From JAJEAO01 sp963667635 (GTDB lineage: Bacteria > Acidobacteriota > Vicinamibacteria > Marinacidobacterales > Marinacidobacteraceae), in contig OZ246946.1 of assembly GCA_965232015.1 (NCBI GenBank), positions 3,348,001 through 3,412,000 of the forward strand: a stretch of DNA of 64,000 nucleotides. Direction: 5' to 3'. A program made the position numbers and the translations under genes. The notes under the pieces were generated by a model. That model was given only the letters and a program-made list of their open reading frames with translations. It was not told the DNA's origin and ran no database searches. Positions 7,547 through 16,315 of the stretch are shown here, one piece after another. Each line of letters begins with the position of its first letter. Positions within the stretch are counted from its first letter, which is position 1.

Positions 7547-9490
7547 TCAGGTGGAGTCGTTGCGAATGTGGGCGGGCATCGAAGCGACGACGACTTCGCT
7601 CGACGACGCATCCCAGAAGTAGTAGATCCGCAGGCAACGGGTCGGATCGTGGGTGGAGCCGCCACTCTTGATGTGCCAGTCCACCCGCCGGCCCCGGCCG
7701 CGCCACTTGATGGTGAACGCGTCTCCCCCGCAGGGCTGGTTGTGCACGCCGTTCTCCACGATCGCCTTCAGTCCCTGCCCGGAGGTCTCCAGGCGCAGGC
7801 GGCGGTACTCCCCGCCCAGCCACCGCAGGCAGCGCGCGGCGAGCTCCACATCGGCGAAGCGGGCCCGTTTCAGCTCCCGGCGAGCCCGCGGCAGCAGACG
7901 AACCCGACCGGTGAGCTCCGCCTCGCACCACGCAGCGAATCCGGACCAGTCGGTGGGCAATCGGTGCGGAACGGAATGCGCGCCGCCGAGCGCGATCACC
8001 TCGCTTCGAAGCCGCTGGACCTCGGCCACGGCGAGGTCGCGGGCGCGAACCGCTTCGTCGGCGCGGTGCTCGGCCCTTTCCCATTCCTGCTCGTACTCCC
8101 TCCGATCGCTCCGGGCCGTCGCGAGCCGTTCGGTCGCCTGGGCCGCCTGCTTCCTCCGGCGTTCCTCGGATCGCCCCAGACGCCGCTCCGAAGCGTCCAG
8201 CTCCCGGCGGAGCGCCTCCACGGCTTGTTCCGCTTCCGGATCAGGCGCCCCCACGAGCGCCCGCCAGACGCCAGCCCCGCGGGAGCGAAGCAGGCTCCAC
8301 ATCCCGGGGCTAACCCGGGACGGCTCGGCTGCCTCGTCCGCAGGCCCGGTTTCGGGCTCCGATGGAGTCACTTCCCGCGGCGCCGGACGCGCAGGCGGCG
8401 GCGCTTCACGTTGCGGAGGCGGGGCCGGATCGGCGGCGGGGGCGACGGACCGGGTGTCCGCGGGCCCGGGCCGGGTTGGCTCCGGCGGGGCGGCGGATCG
8501 GGTGTCCGCGGGCCCGGACCGGGCTGGCTCCGGCGCGGCGCCGGTCTGCGACACCAGATTCCGGATCTGGGCGAAGGACCACGCCCCCGACCCGGTGAGG
8601 CTGTGCTCCGCGATCCGTCGCAGCAGCTCGTCCCGATGGGTCACGAGCCCTCCAGGCTTCGTCATCCAGTCGAAGAGGATGAGCCGATGATCCCGCGGAT
8701 CGGCGGTGGAACTGAAACCCGGCAGGTAGAGGCGAACCGCACCGAGGTACACCGAGCGTTGCTTGTCGAACGTCCGGGTCAGCGTCCAGGTGAAGTCCGA
8801 CCGGAGAACGACGACGACCGCCAGCCCGGCCGTCGCCCGGGCCATCGCCACCGGGTCGAGGAGCGGCCGATTCGGATCGTCAGCTCCCTCGGGTACCGAG
8901 AGCACGAGCCACGGGATCCGGCGTTCGGGTGAGGCGAGCTCCTGACACAGCCGGTGCGCCGCGGGCTCCGAGTCCACGAGCCAGGGATCGGTCGTGATCT
9001 TCTTTCCGTCGCGCCGGAGGTCGAGGACGGAAGCCAGCCGTGTCAGCAGGTCCGGCACGCGGGGAGCGTCGTCGAGCCCGGACGAACGCCGCTCCCGGAG
9101 GAGCCGCAGCCGGAATTCGGGGACGCGCCCCGACTGGACGCGGACGCCGACCTCCGTGACCCACGCTTCCTCGGAGCCGGAGGAGTGGACCAGCCGCGCC
9201 GCCCAGACGTCGTCGCCGTCGGTTCGGACGCGGGCGGCCTCGACGGCGTGGCTCCCGGACTGCCGCGTGAAGGTTTCGAATCGTGAGCCTTCGGGAGGGA
9301 GCGGATCGGGGAAGCGGGAGGCGATCCAATCCAGCGCCATCGTCCGACAGGTTCGAGCGGCCGCGGCGGAATCCGGGGCGCGGACATCGGCCTCGACGCG
9401 CAGCACCTCGGTGGCGGCGGCCCCTGGCGTCGCCGGCGCGGTCAGCTCGTCGCGCAGGTCGTCGAAGGAAGTGAACGAACGGAGGGTCAC
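7547..9490 (-). CDS. Large multidomain protein of unknown function (N-terminal alpha/beta region, coiled coil, C-terminal small domain)
   Basis: I do not recognise a named family for this 647-aa protein. Visible layout: residues ~1-310 form a mixed alpha/beta region with conserved-looking segments (PRDHRLILFDWM, FTWTLTRTF); ~315-395 is a Pro-rich linker containing a near-exact internal repeat (GPADTRSAAPPEPTRP and GPADTRSVAPAAD); ~400-415 is a short hydrophobic stretch; ~420-510 is a charged coiled coil (ALRRELDASERRLGRSEE and on); ~520-647 is a compact C-terminal domain ending in RCLRIYYFWD...VVVASMPAH. That last domain has the look of small RelE-like folds, which is a weak impression only. 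It is monocistronic and diverges from the oxidoreductase gene across 125 bases. No signal peptide is seen, so it is probably cytoplasmic. Confidence 0.6.
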   Translation of the reverse strand: MTLRSFTSFDDLRDELTAPATPGAAATEVLRVEADVRAPDSAAAARTCRTMALDWIASRFPDPLPPEGSRFETFTRQSGSHAVEAARVRTDGDDVWAARLVHSSGSEEAWVTEVGVRVQSGRVPEFRLRLLRERRSSGLDDAPRVPDLLTRLASVLDLRRDGKKITTDPWLVDSEPAAHRLCQELASPERRIPWLVLSVPEGADDPNRPLLDPVAMARATAGLAVVVVLRSDFTWTLTRTFDKQRSVYLGAVRLYLPGFSSTADPRDHRLILFDWMTKPGGLVTHRDELLRRIAEHSLTGSGAWSFAQIRNLVSQTGAAPEPARSGPADTRSAAPPEPTRPGPADTRSVAPAADPAPPPQREAPPPARPAPREVTPSEPETGPADEAAEPSRVSPGMWSLLRSRGAGVWRALVGAPDPEAEQAVEALRRELDASERRLGRSEERRRKQAAQATERLATARSDRREYEQEWERAEHRADEAVRARDLAVAEVQRLRSEVIALGGAHSVPHRLPTDWSGFAAWCEAELTGRVRLLPRARRELKRARFADVELAARCLRWLGGEYRRLRLETSGQGLKAIVENGVHNQPCGGDAFTIKWRGRGRRVDWHIKSGGSTHDPTRCLRIYYFWDASSSEVVVASMPAHIRNDST

Positions 9491-9615
9491 GGCCTCGACC
9501 TCCGTCGGGCGGGGCGGGTGCGGGCAGGCATCGCCCCATTGTTGCGCGAACGGCGCGGAGTCGGCTATTCGCGGGCGACGAGGCGCGGTCCGGGGGCTTA
9601 TATCCTCGCCCGCTC

Positions 9616-12489
9616 ATGGCCGAGCTCGCACGGGACCTCGCTTCCCGGATCGAAGGCGCCGTGCGCTTCGATCGCGCCACGCGGCTGCTGTATTCGACCG
9701 ACGCCAGCATCTACCAGATCGAGCCGCTCGGCGTCGTCCTGCCGAAGCACGCCGGGGACGTCGTCGAGACGGTGCGCGCGGCGACCGCCGCCGGGGCCCC
9801 CATCCTGCCCCGGGGAGGCGGTACGTCGCTCGCCGGGCAGGCGGTGGGGGAAGCCGTCGTGCTCGACCTGTCCGTCCACCTGCGGCGGGTTCTCGAAGTG
9901 AACCGCGAGGAGATGTGGGCCCGGGTCCAGCCGGGCCTCGTGCAGGACGCCTTCGCTGCGGCGCTCGCTCCTCTGGGCCTGCGGTTCGGTCCCGAGACCT
10001 CCACGTCGAACCGGGCCAATCTGGGCGGCATGATCGGCAACAACTCGGCGGGCGCTCGCTCCCTGGTGTACGGGAAGACGGTGGACAACGTCATTGACGC
10101 CACGGTCGTGCTGGCCGACGGGACGGTGGAGCGGCTCGGCTGGATGGCGTGGGACGAAATCCGCCGCCGCGCCCGGGGCCACGGCGCGCTGTCCCGGATC
10201 CTCCGCGAGATCGTCGCGATCCGCGACGGGTACGCCGACGACATCCGGTCCCGCTTCCCGCGAATCCCCCGCCGGGTCTCCGGCTACAACCTCGATCTCC
10301 TGCTGGACTCGGCGGGAGTGAACCTGGCGCGGCTGATCGTGGGATCGGAGGGCACTCTCGCGACCGTGGTCGAGGCGCGGGTTCAGCTCCACCGGCTCCC
10401 GCCCGCCACCGGGCTCGCCGTGCTCCACTTCGACGGGATGCTCCCGGCGCTCGAGGCGGGCGTGGAGGCGCTCGAGCTCCGGCCCACCTGCGTGGAACTG
10501 GTGGACCGGATGGTCCTGCGGCTGGCGCGCGAGTCGCTCGCCTATGCGCGGCGGCTCCACTTCGTGGAGGGTGAGCCGGAGGCGCTGATCCTGGTCGAGT
10601 TCGCGGGCGAGAGCCAGGCCGAGGTCCGGTCGCGGTTCGATCGGCTCGAGGCCCGGATGGGAACGCGCGGCCAGCCCATGCTCCGAATCCTCGATCCGGC
10701 GGAGCAAAAGAACGTGTGGGCGGTGCGGAAATCGGCGCTGCCGCTGCTCCTCAGCCTGCCCGGTGACCACAAGCCGATCGCGTTTGTCGAGGACACGGCG
10801 GTCTCCCCCGAGCGCCTGCCCGAATTCATCCGGCGGTTCGAGGAAATCCTCGACCGCAGCCGCACAAAGAGCTGCTTCTACGCCCACGCCGGGGCCGGCT
10901 GTCTCCACATCCGCCCGCTGATCAACCTCAAGAACCCGGCCGAAGTCCGCAAGATGGAGGGGCTGGCGCGGGAGGTGTGTGATCTGGTCCGTGATTTCGG
11001 CGGGGCGATGAGCGGTGAACATGGCGACGGACTCGCCCGGAGCCACTTCAACGAGGAGGTGTTCGGGCCGCGGGTGTACGAGGCGTTCGGACGGCTGAAG
11101 GCCGCCTTCGACCCGGAAGGGCTGATGAACCCGGGAAAGGTCGTGAACGCCCCTCCGATGACCGACAACCTCCGCTACGGACCGGATTACCGGGCGGTGG
11201 AACTGCCCGTCGTTTTCCCCTACCCCCGGGAGGGCGGCTTTGGCGGCGCGGTGGAGCTTTGCAACGGCGCCGGCGTTTGCCGCAAGGAGCTCGCGGGAAC
11301 GATGTGCCCGTCGTACATGGTGACCCGGGACGAGGAACACTCCACCCGCGGGCGGGCCAACCTGTTGCGGGCGCTGCTCGACGGGCGTCTGGCGCCGGGC
11401 AAGGCGTCGGAGGATCGTGTGCTCGACGCGCTCGATCTCTGCCTGGGGTGCAAGGCATGCAAGGCCGAGTGTCCGTCGGGCGTGGACATGGCGCGCCTGC
11501 GGAGCGACTTCCTCCACCACTACTACCGGAACCGGCGGCGTCCCCTGGCGGATGCGGTGTTCGGGGCGCCGGACCGGTGGGCCCGCTGGGGCCACCGCCT
11601 CGGGCCGCTCGCGCGGTTCGCCGCCCGGCGCGGCTGGACCGGGGCGCTTCTCTCCCGGGTGGCGGGACTCGACCCCCGGCGCAGCCTGCCGAACCTGGCG
11701 GACACCCGCTTCACCGAGTGGTTCGGTCGGGAGGCGCCGTCCCGTCAGCCGGCGAGGCCCCACCGGACCGTTGCGCTGTTCCCGGACACCTTCACCAACT
11801 TCTTCGAGCCCGAGGTGGGGATCGCCGCCTGCCGGGTGCTGTGGGCGCTCGGCTATGAGATTCGACTCGCCCCGGCGGTCTGTTGCGGTCGCCCGGCGAT
11901 CTCGCGGGGTCTGCTGGATCGGGCCCGAAAGCTCGCGCGCCGCAGCGTGGCGGCCTTGTCGGGGTTGGCCAGCGAGGACATCCCGATCATCGGGCTCGAG
12001 CCTTCCTGTCTGCTCACCTTCCGCGACGAGATCCCGGAGCTCGTCCGCGAGGCGCACCGCCACGATGCGCGCCGGATCGCGGGCGCCGCCGTCCTGTTCG
12101 ACGAGTTCGTCGCCGGGGACGCCGAGGAGCTGTCTCGAGTGACCCACGGTCGGGGCGCCGCGGGCGAGTCGCTTGCGCACGGGCACTGCCACCAGAAGGC
12201 GTTTTGCGGAACCGGCCCGCTCCGGGCGGCGCTCGAGGCCGCCGGGGGCCCGGTCGAGGTGGCGGACTCCGGCTGCTGCGGAATGGCGGGGAGTTTCGGC
12301 TACACCTCGGATCACTACGAGCTGTCCGTCGCCGTCGGCGAGCGGCGGCTCCTGCCCGCGGTGCGCGCGCTGGGCGAAGGACAGTCGGTGATCGCGGCGG
12401 GCACTTCCTGCCGCCACCAGATCCTCGACGTCACCGGACGTCGCGCGCTCCATCCCGCGGAGTACCTCGAGCAGTTCCTCGATCCCTGA
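9616..12489 (+). CDS. FAD-linked oxidase / Fe-S oxidoreductase fusion (Dld/GlcD-GlpC type)
   Basis: 957-aa fusion in the family that oxidises D-2-hydroxy acids such as D-lactate or glycolate. The N-terminal FAD domain (PCMH fold) shows PRGGGTSLAGQAVGEAVVLD and NLGGMIGNNSAGARSLVYGKT. The middle holds the FAD-oxidase C-terminal domain with FYAHAGAGCLHIRPL and GEHGDGL. The C-terminal half carries ferredoxin-type clusters (CNGAGVCRKELAGTMCPSYM and CLGCKACKAECPSG) followed by two cysteine-rich CCG segments (AVCCGRPAISRGLL and DSGCCGMAGSFGY), as in GlpC/HdrD. The length and order match the known fusion. The ATG follows a 125-base divergent intergenic region. The exact substrate is not readable. The antisense strand is open for over 1000 codons, an artefact of high-GC codon use. 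Confidence 0.92.
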   Translation: MAELARDLASRIEGAVRFDRATRLLYSTDASIYQIEPLGVVLPKHAGDVVETVRAATAAGAPILPRGGGTSLAGQAVGEAVVLDLSVHLRRVLEVNREEMWARVQPGLVQDAFAAALAPLGLRFGPETSTSNRANLGGMIGNNSAGARSLVYGKTVDNVIDATVVLADGTVERLGWMAWDEIRRRARGHGALSRILREIVAIRDGYADDIRSRFPRIPRRVSGYNLDLLLDSAGVNLARLIVGSEGTLATVVEARVQLHRLPPATGLAVLHFDGMLPALEAGVEALELRPTCVELVDRMVLRLARESLAYARRLHFVEGEPEALILVEFAGESQAEVRSRFDRLEARMGTRGQPMLRILDPAEQKNVWAVRKSALPLLLSLPGDHKPIAFVEDTAVSPERLPEFIRRFEEILDRSRTKSCFYAHAGAGCLHIRPLINLKNPAEVRKMEGLAREVCDLVRDFGGAMSGEHGDGLARSHFNEEVFGPRVYEAFGRLKAAFDPEGLMNPGKVVNAPPMTDNLRYGPDYRAVELPVVFPYPREGGFGGAVELCNGAGVCRKELAGTMCPSYMVTRDEEHSTRGRANLLRALLDGRLAPGKASEDRVLDALDLCLGCKACKAECPSGVDMARLRSDFLHHYYRNRRRPLADAVFGAPDRWARWGHRLGPLARFAARRGWTGALLSRVAGLDPRRSLPNLADTRFTEWFGREAPSRQPARPHRTVALFPDTFTNFFEPEVGIAACRVLWALGYEIRLAPAVCCGRPAISRGLLDRARKLARRSVAALSGLASEDIPIIGLEPSCLLTFRDEIPELVREAHRHDARRIAGAAVLFDEFVAGDAEELSRVTHGRGAAGESLAHGHCHQKAFCGTGPLRAALEAAGGPVEVADSGCCGMAGSFGYTSDHYELSVAVGERRLLPAVRALGEGQSVIAAGTSCRHQILDVTGRRALHPAEYLEQFLDP

Positions 12490-12520
12490 CCCGGCGCCCC
12501 GCCGGCGCCACGGGCGTACG

Positions 12521-12846
12521 GTGGCGTTCGGGCTCGGCGGTTCGTTAGAGTGCCGCGGATGAGTCCTGAAGTCATCGCGATCCTCAGTGTTGGCGCGACC
12601 GTCGGAGTCGGTCTCGGCGGCCTCATCATCTCCGGGAACCGGTCGCTGCGCGCGGGGCTCGAGGCTGCGACCGTTGAACGGGCCTCCATCCGCCAGGACC
12701 TGCACGCCCTGGCGGAACGGGTGGCCCGGATCGAGGGCGCCCTCTCGTTCCTGGTGCGCCAGGGGAAAGCGAGCGAGCCCGCCGCGTAGCCGTCCCGCCC
12801 GTCCCGACGGTGGCGTTCGGCTTCAGCCGTTCGCTGGAGTGCCGTA
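12521..12846. repeat. Imperfect direct repeat pair (~37 bp) bracketing a small gene
   Basis: Bases 12521-12557 and 12810-12846 are near copies, sharing GTGGCGTTCGG at the left, GTTCG in the middle and GAGTGCCG at the right, with about seven mismatches over 37 bp. The first copy ends just before the ATG of the small membrane protein gene, the second lies 20 bases after its stop. This could be a duplicated promoter or operator, or the edges of a small mobile or duplicated segment. No terminal inverted repeats or target duplication are visible. Confidence 0.6.
12559..12789 (+). CDS. Small membrane protein with C-terminal amphipathic helix
   Basis: 76-aa protein of unknown function from the ATG at 12559 (a GTG at 12550 is also possible). 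A single hydrophobic N-terminal segment (VIAILSVGATVGVGLGGLII) is followed by a charged helix with heptad spacing (ASIRQDLHALAERVARIEGA), a layout very common in bacterial hypothetical proteins that pair a membrane anchor with a short coiled coil. Its codon use matches the neighbours. It sits between two copies of a 37-bp direct repeat. Whether it is expressed is not certain, but the composition is protein-like. Confidence 0.55.
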   Translation: MSPEVIAILSVGATVGVGLGGLIISGNRSLRAGLEAATVERASIRQDLHALAERVARIEGALSFLVRQGKASEPAA

Positions 12847-12878
12847 GCTCGCGGGTCAGCGCCGTGGGAAAGCCGTGT

Positions 12879-13508
12879 TCACGGTCGGATTACCAGACAC
12901 GGTGTGTGGAGCAACTGGACATCGGTGGACCATTCGGCCCACAAGAGGGCACCGCCAATCAACGATCGGGTTGCTGTATTGGGCTTGACGGCGTTCTTCT
13001 GACGAGGGTCGGGGAGAGCGCAGCGAAATGCCTCGACAGCGGCCTGCGCATCGGCCGTGTGCGAACCGGCCTTGGCCTTACCGCTTACGAAGGCTTCCCA
13101 CAGAAAGAGGCCGCCTTGCGAAGATTGGAAGTGGCTCCAGTCAAGGAAGGCCGTGTCCACCGCCTGTGGGCGAATCCGGCGCAAGATCCACGCGACTTCG
13201 GCCAACCCGGTCGTCAGGACGCAAGCCCCGGGGGCGGCGGACCAAGGACGGTTTCCCTCATTTGCGCGCCGGCGGGTCAGATCCACCGGGTGGTCGGCAA
13301 CGGGGATCCACAGCGGGCACTCGAAGCCCAATGCGACCTTGTCTCCGGCCTCGAGGCGACGTGCAACGAACGCCGCGAGTTTCTCAATATTCTGCGCATC
13401 GGCATCTGTGCGGTCCGGTTCGCGGGGGTGACTCGCCCATCCAAACCTTCCTCTCGCGACAGACCCGATATCAGCGCAACAGATGGTCAGATTGTCCATG
13501 GATCCCAT
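12879..13508 (-). CDS. DUF429-like conserved hypothetical protein
   Basis: 209-aa protein resembling DUF429-type proteins with a probable RNase H-like fold. It begins ICCADIGSVARGRFGWA (beta strand with an early Asp) and contains the characteristic GFECPLWIPV and the segment ANEGNRPWSAAPGA. The ATG at 13508 is followed three codons later by another ATG (13499), and either may be used. Its DNA is visibly less GC-rich than the neighbouring genes and uses more A/T-ending codons, which suggests recent acquisition. The biochemical role is unknown. It reads toward the small membrane protein gene, leaving ~90 bases between them. Confidence 0.6.
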   Translation of the reverse strand: MGSMDNLTICCADIGSVARGRFGWASHPREPDRTDADAQNIEKLAAFVARRLEAGDKVALGFECPLWIPVADHPVDLTRRRANEGNRPWSAAPGACVLTTGLAEVAWILRRIRPQAVDTAFLDWSHFQSSQGGLFLWEAFVSGKAKAGSHTADAQAAVEAFRCALPDPRQKNAVKPNTATRSLIGGALLWAEWSTDVQLLHTPCLVIRP

Positions 13509-13541
13509 ACGCGGTATCCGGCCGCAAGCGTAGACACGCTA

Positions 13542-13874
13542 TCAGAGCCGTTTCACGTAGTAGCGGATCGAGGCGACGACGCCTAGAAGGATGGCGCACG
13601 CGAGTCCGCCCTTCATCCACGTCGCCATCCGCTCCGCCGGCCACTCGGGGAAGACAGCCAGCAGCGTCAGGCCGAACGCCAACGCGGCGACAGCGGCGAC
13701 CAACAGGGACCATCCGAGCGCCCGGTTGGCGGGGTACCAGATATCCGGAGTCGAAAGCGCCTCCTCGGTGCGGAATCCGTAGAGCCGGTTCGGGGGAATC
13801 CAGCCCCGGATCAGCGGCACGGCCACCGCCGCCAGCACGACTTCGATGAGGAAGAGATTCTGGAGCTCGGTCAT
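13542..13874 (-). CDS. SdpI-family small membrane protein
   Basis: 110-aa protein with three hydrophobic segments (LFLIEVVLAAVAVPLI, LGWSLLVAAVAALAFGLTLL, GGLACAILLGVVASI). The short loop PPNRLYGFRTEEALSTPDIWYPANR matches the conserved loop of SdpI/DUF1648-associated immunity-type proteins (IGxRT...W..AN). In Bacillus SdpI gives immunity to a killing factor and signals to a repressor; the general role in other bacteria is unknown. The ATG overlaps the smpB stop (ATGA at 13874-13871), so the gene is translationally coupled to smpB. Confidence 0.75.
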   Translation of the reverse strand: MTELQNLFLIEVVLAAVAVPLIRGWIPPNRLYGFRTEEALSTPDIWYPANRALGWSLLVAAVAALAFGLTLLAVFPEWPAERMATWMKGGLACAILLGVVASIRYYVKRL

Positions 13875-14392
13875 GCGTGTTCGGCGAGGGTGCGGCGCAC
13901 TTCGCGCTCGGCCTCCCGCCGCCTGATCGTCTCCCGTCGGTCGCGGTGGCTCTTGCCCTTGGCGAGCGCGAGCTGGACCTTGATCCAGCCGCCGCGCAAG
14001 TGGATATCGAGCGGGATCAGCGTCAGTCCGGTGGTGCTCAGCTTCCCGGTCAACCGCCGCAACTCGTCGGCGTGGAGGAGCAGTTTCCGGGCGCGGTCCG
14101 GATTCCCCTGGTCGGCGGGTGCGTGGGCGTAGGGGGCGATGTGGCAGTTCACCAGATACAGCTCGCCGCCTTGCTCCTTTCCGTAGGAGTCCTTCAGGTT
14201 GGCGCCGCCGTTCCGGCACGACTTGACTTCCGCGCCGGTGAGGGCCAGCCCCGCCTCGAACCGGTCCAGCAGGACGTAGTCGCGGCGGGCGCGCCGGTTC
14301 TGGGCGAGCACCTGGCCGGGAGCGCCGCTCCGGCCGCGGACGCCGGCGCCGCGGAGGCGCCGCTTCTTCCTCGAAGTTCTCTTGCGGCTCAT
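13871..14392 (-). CDS. smpB: SsrA-binding protein SmpB
   Basis: Partner of tmRNA in rescue of stalled ribosomes. The 173-aa product has the SmpB beta-barrel with AQNRRARRDYVLLDRFEAGL, LTGAEVKSCRNGGANLKDSY, and the conserved LIPLDIHLRGGWIKVQLALAKGK before a basic C-terminal tail (HRDRRETIRRREAEREVRR) that acts in the decoding centre. There is an extra ~25-residue Arg/Gly-rich N-terminal extension ahead of the usual core. The ssrA RNA gene is not in this window. The SdpI-like gene follows with a 4-base overlap. Confidence 0.95.
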   Translation of the reverse strand: MSRKRTSRKKRRLRGAGVRGRSGAPGQVLAQNRRARRDYVLLDRFEAGLALTGAEVKSCRNGGANLKDSYGKEQGGELYLVNCHIAPYAHAPADQGNPDRARKLLLHADELRRLTGKLSTTGLTLIPLDIHLRGGWIKVQLALAKGKSHRDRRETIRRREAEREVRRTLAEHA

Positions 14393-14476
14393 GCTGGTCG
14401 CCCCCCTGCCTCCGCAGTCTAGCCGGGCGGAGACCGGTGCCCCGCGTCGCAGCCGCCCCTGTTCAGAGGGCGGGCG

Positions 14477-15700
14477 TTACCGGCTGCCAGTCTCGAAGGC
14501 CGAGGCCATGCGGTCCCGCTCTCTCGGCGGGATTCCGAAGCGGGAAGCCGTCTCGCGCCACATCCGCACCGCTTCGGCGACTTCGCCCAGGATCCGGGTG
14601 GCGTCGCTCGCGTCGAGTCCGTAGGTGATCGCGGATTCCCGGGCCAGTTCGAGGTCGGCCCGGTCGTCATTCTCCACGATGCAGGTCGTCAAGCGTCCGC
14701 CCCCGGCATCCGCCGGAACCGGGTTCAGGTCGTATGCGGGGGCGAGACGCCAGCCCGCGTCGTCCTGTCGGAGAAAACCGTGGTTGCGGAGATGATCATC
14801 GCGGTTCGAGATCAGGACCGTGAACACGACCCGGCGAAAGAGTTCTTCGAGGTCCTGTCTCGGCGCTGCTCCATGGCGACGAATCGCTTCGGCGATCCGG
14901 GGATAGCTGGAGCGCTGGCGGTCGGACGCCCCGAGGAGGGTCATGGCGGACACGAACGGGATTCGGGTCGCTCCGCGCCGGTCGAACCGGCGGACGAGCA
15001 GGATCTGTCGTCCCGCGACCGGTTCCAGCCGAGCGGCCGCGGCGTGCATCCTCGTCCGGCGAGCCAGCGAGAGGGCGACGGCCTCCCACGCGGGCAGGTT
15101 CCATTCGTCGCCGCGCCTCGGGAACTTCGCGATCAGGAGGTCGCCGTTCCGGTCGCGCACCGACGCCTTCGGCCGCGCTCCTCCCAGGGACGACCCGGGT
15201 GCGAGCAACAGGGCGAGTTCGTCCGCAGTCTCCGATTCCTCTTCGACGCGGCCGGCGGCGCCCAGGAGCCGCGGGAGCGCGATCAGCGGAGGAATCCGGC
15301 CGGGGGAGGGGGGCGCGAGGAACGGACCGTCGGGCGCCGCGCGGAAACGCAACGCGCCGTGGCGGGACTCGTCGTCCACGCGGAGAAGGAAGTCGGCATC
15401 GCCGAGCGCCCGGGGAGTCCGTCCCGCTCGGCGAGCCGCTCGGCGCTCCGCTCGACGCAGGAGCGTCCTCCCCCATCGGTCCGGCGCGGAGTCGTCGAGA
15501 GCCCCGAAGAGGCTCCTGCCGGGCTCGGTGTGAAAGGCGCCCGAGCCGAGTGGGAGCGCCGGATCGAGAGCGAAGCCACCTGGGTGGCGGAGCCAACCGC
15601 GGGTGTAGCGGAACGAGGCGCCCCCGCGACGCAGCCACAGTTCCCCGACCGGGTCGGCGAAACCCCCGCGACCCAGGTGGACCGACACTCGCCGCGTCAT
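14477..15700 (-). CDS. hipA: HipA-family serine/threonine kinase toxin
   Basis: 407-aa HipA-like kinase. It shows the N-terminal HipA domain, the GSSLGGARPKASV glycine-rich segment typical of HipA, the ATP-binding stretch LLIAKFPRRGDEWN, the catalytic loop VLISNRDDHLRNHGFL (Asp and Asn of the kinase site) and the metal-binding PAYDLNPVP. HipA proteins phosphorylate glutamyl-tRNA synthetase or related targets and cause growth arrest unless bound by HipB. The gene begins inside the hipB stop (ATGA at 15700-15697), the usual antitoxin-then-toxin order. Key catalytic residues all appear present, so the toxin may be functional. Confidence 0.9.
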   Translation of the reverse strand: MTRRVSVHLGRGGFADPVGELWLRRGGASFRYTRGWLRHPGGFALDPALPLGSGAFHTEPGRSLFGALDDSAPDRWGRTLLRRAERRAARRAGRTPRALGDADFLLRVDDESRHGALRFRAAPDGPFLAPPSPGRIPPLIALPRLLGAAGRVEEESETADELALLLAPGSSLGGARPKASVRDRNGDLLIAKFPRRGDEWNLPAWEAVALSLARRTRMHAAAARLEPVAGRQILLVRRFDRRGATRIPFVSAMTLLGASDRQRSSYPRIAEAIRRHGAAPRQDLEELFRRVVFTVLISNRDDHLRNHGFLRQDDAGWRLAPAYDLNPVPADAGGGRLTTCIVENDDRADLELARESAITYGLDASDATRILGEVAEAVRMWRETASRFGIPPRERDRMASAFETGSR

Positions 15701-16038
15701 TCGAAGTCGGCCTCGAAGTCGGCGTGACGCAGGCGAATGCGCTTCGGCAGGCGCTCGGTTTCGAGTTCGAGTCCGACCGGGTCCGTCGCGGCGTCGGCGA
15801 GTTCACCGAGTCGCCGATGGAGCCCGAGGACCCACAACACTCGCGCGTAGTTTCCGAGAGAGACTCCCGGATCGCCGCGCTCGATCCGGTGGAGGGTGGT
15901 GCGGCTGAACAGGGCCCGCTCGGCGAGCAGCGCCGTGGGGATGCGGCGCCGGCGGCGGGCGTCACGGAGATCGGCCCCGAGCTTCTGGAGGAGAGGGAGG
16001 ACGGAGAGCGGAAGGGTGGCGTCCCGATGCGATGGCAT
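15697..16038 (-). CDS. hipB: HipB-type helix-turn-helix antitoxin
   Basis: 113-aa XRE-family DNA-binding protein directly upstream of hipA. The HTH reads LGADLRDARRRRRIPTALLA followed by FSRTTLHRIERGDPGVSLGN at about residues 20-62, as in HipB. It should bind and neutralise HipA and repress its own operon. The ATG at 16038 is preferred; another in-frame ATG at 16065 would add nine residues (LLFYIPHA). The C-terminal ~45 residues carry the acidic tail DFEADFE. An AT-rich promoter-like zone and a short palindrome lie just upstream. Confidence 0.85.
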   Translation of the reverse strand: MPSHRDATLPLSVLPLLQKLGADLRDARRRRRIPTALLAERALFSRTTLHRIERGDPGVSLGNYARVLWVLGLHRRLGELADAATDPVGLELETERLPKRIRLRHADFEADFE

Positions 16039-16045
16039 AGCGTGT

Positions 16046-16083
16046 GGAATATAGAACAATAACATCACTTTCAGTTCTGAACT
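16046..16083 (-). promoter_or_regulatory. Putative hipBA promoter and operator
   Basis: Just upstream of hipB is a locally AT-rich stretch in otherwise GC-rich DNA. On the minus strand it contains TATATT (possible -10) and, further up, a perfect 5+5 inverted repeat around one base, AGTTCAGAACT at 16083-16073, a plausible HipB operator half-site pair. HipB autoregulation is known in E. coli with a different operator sequence. No convincing -35 at ideal spacing is visible. The remaining bases to 16315 hold no gene I can support. Confidence 0.35.
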
Positions 16084-16315
16084 CTGGACGCAAAGGCATG
16101 CCATGAACAACCGGGTAGAGGCCTCGCTCGGCCCCGCTCCGTCCCCGCCGGCGGTCTGCCCGGCTCCGGATGGGCGGCGTTTCCCGGCTCGGCGTCGGCG
16201 GGATGGGACGCCGAACCCCGGTCCGGAGGAGTCTCGTCCGCGGGGCAGGGCGCCTTTCGGAGAGCCACGCTCTCCGCGGTCGGTCAGCGCTGCGCTCGTT
16301 ATCCTGAGGCGGTCC

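Noticed and set aside
9598..12705. Long minus-strand frame opposite the FAD/Fe-S oxidoreductase
   Set aside because: Composition and lack of any motif mark it as an antisense artefact; the plus-strand gene has all family motifs.
16103..16315. N-terminal extension of GspF from an upstream ATG
   Set aside because: The added 71 residues are Pro/Arg-rich and unlike the family; the GTG at 16316 gives the usual length.
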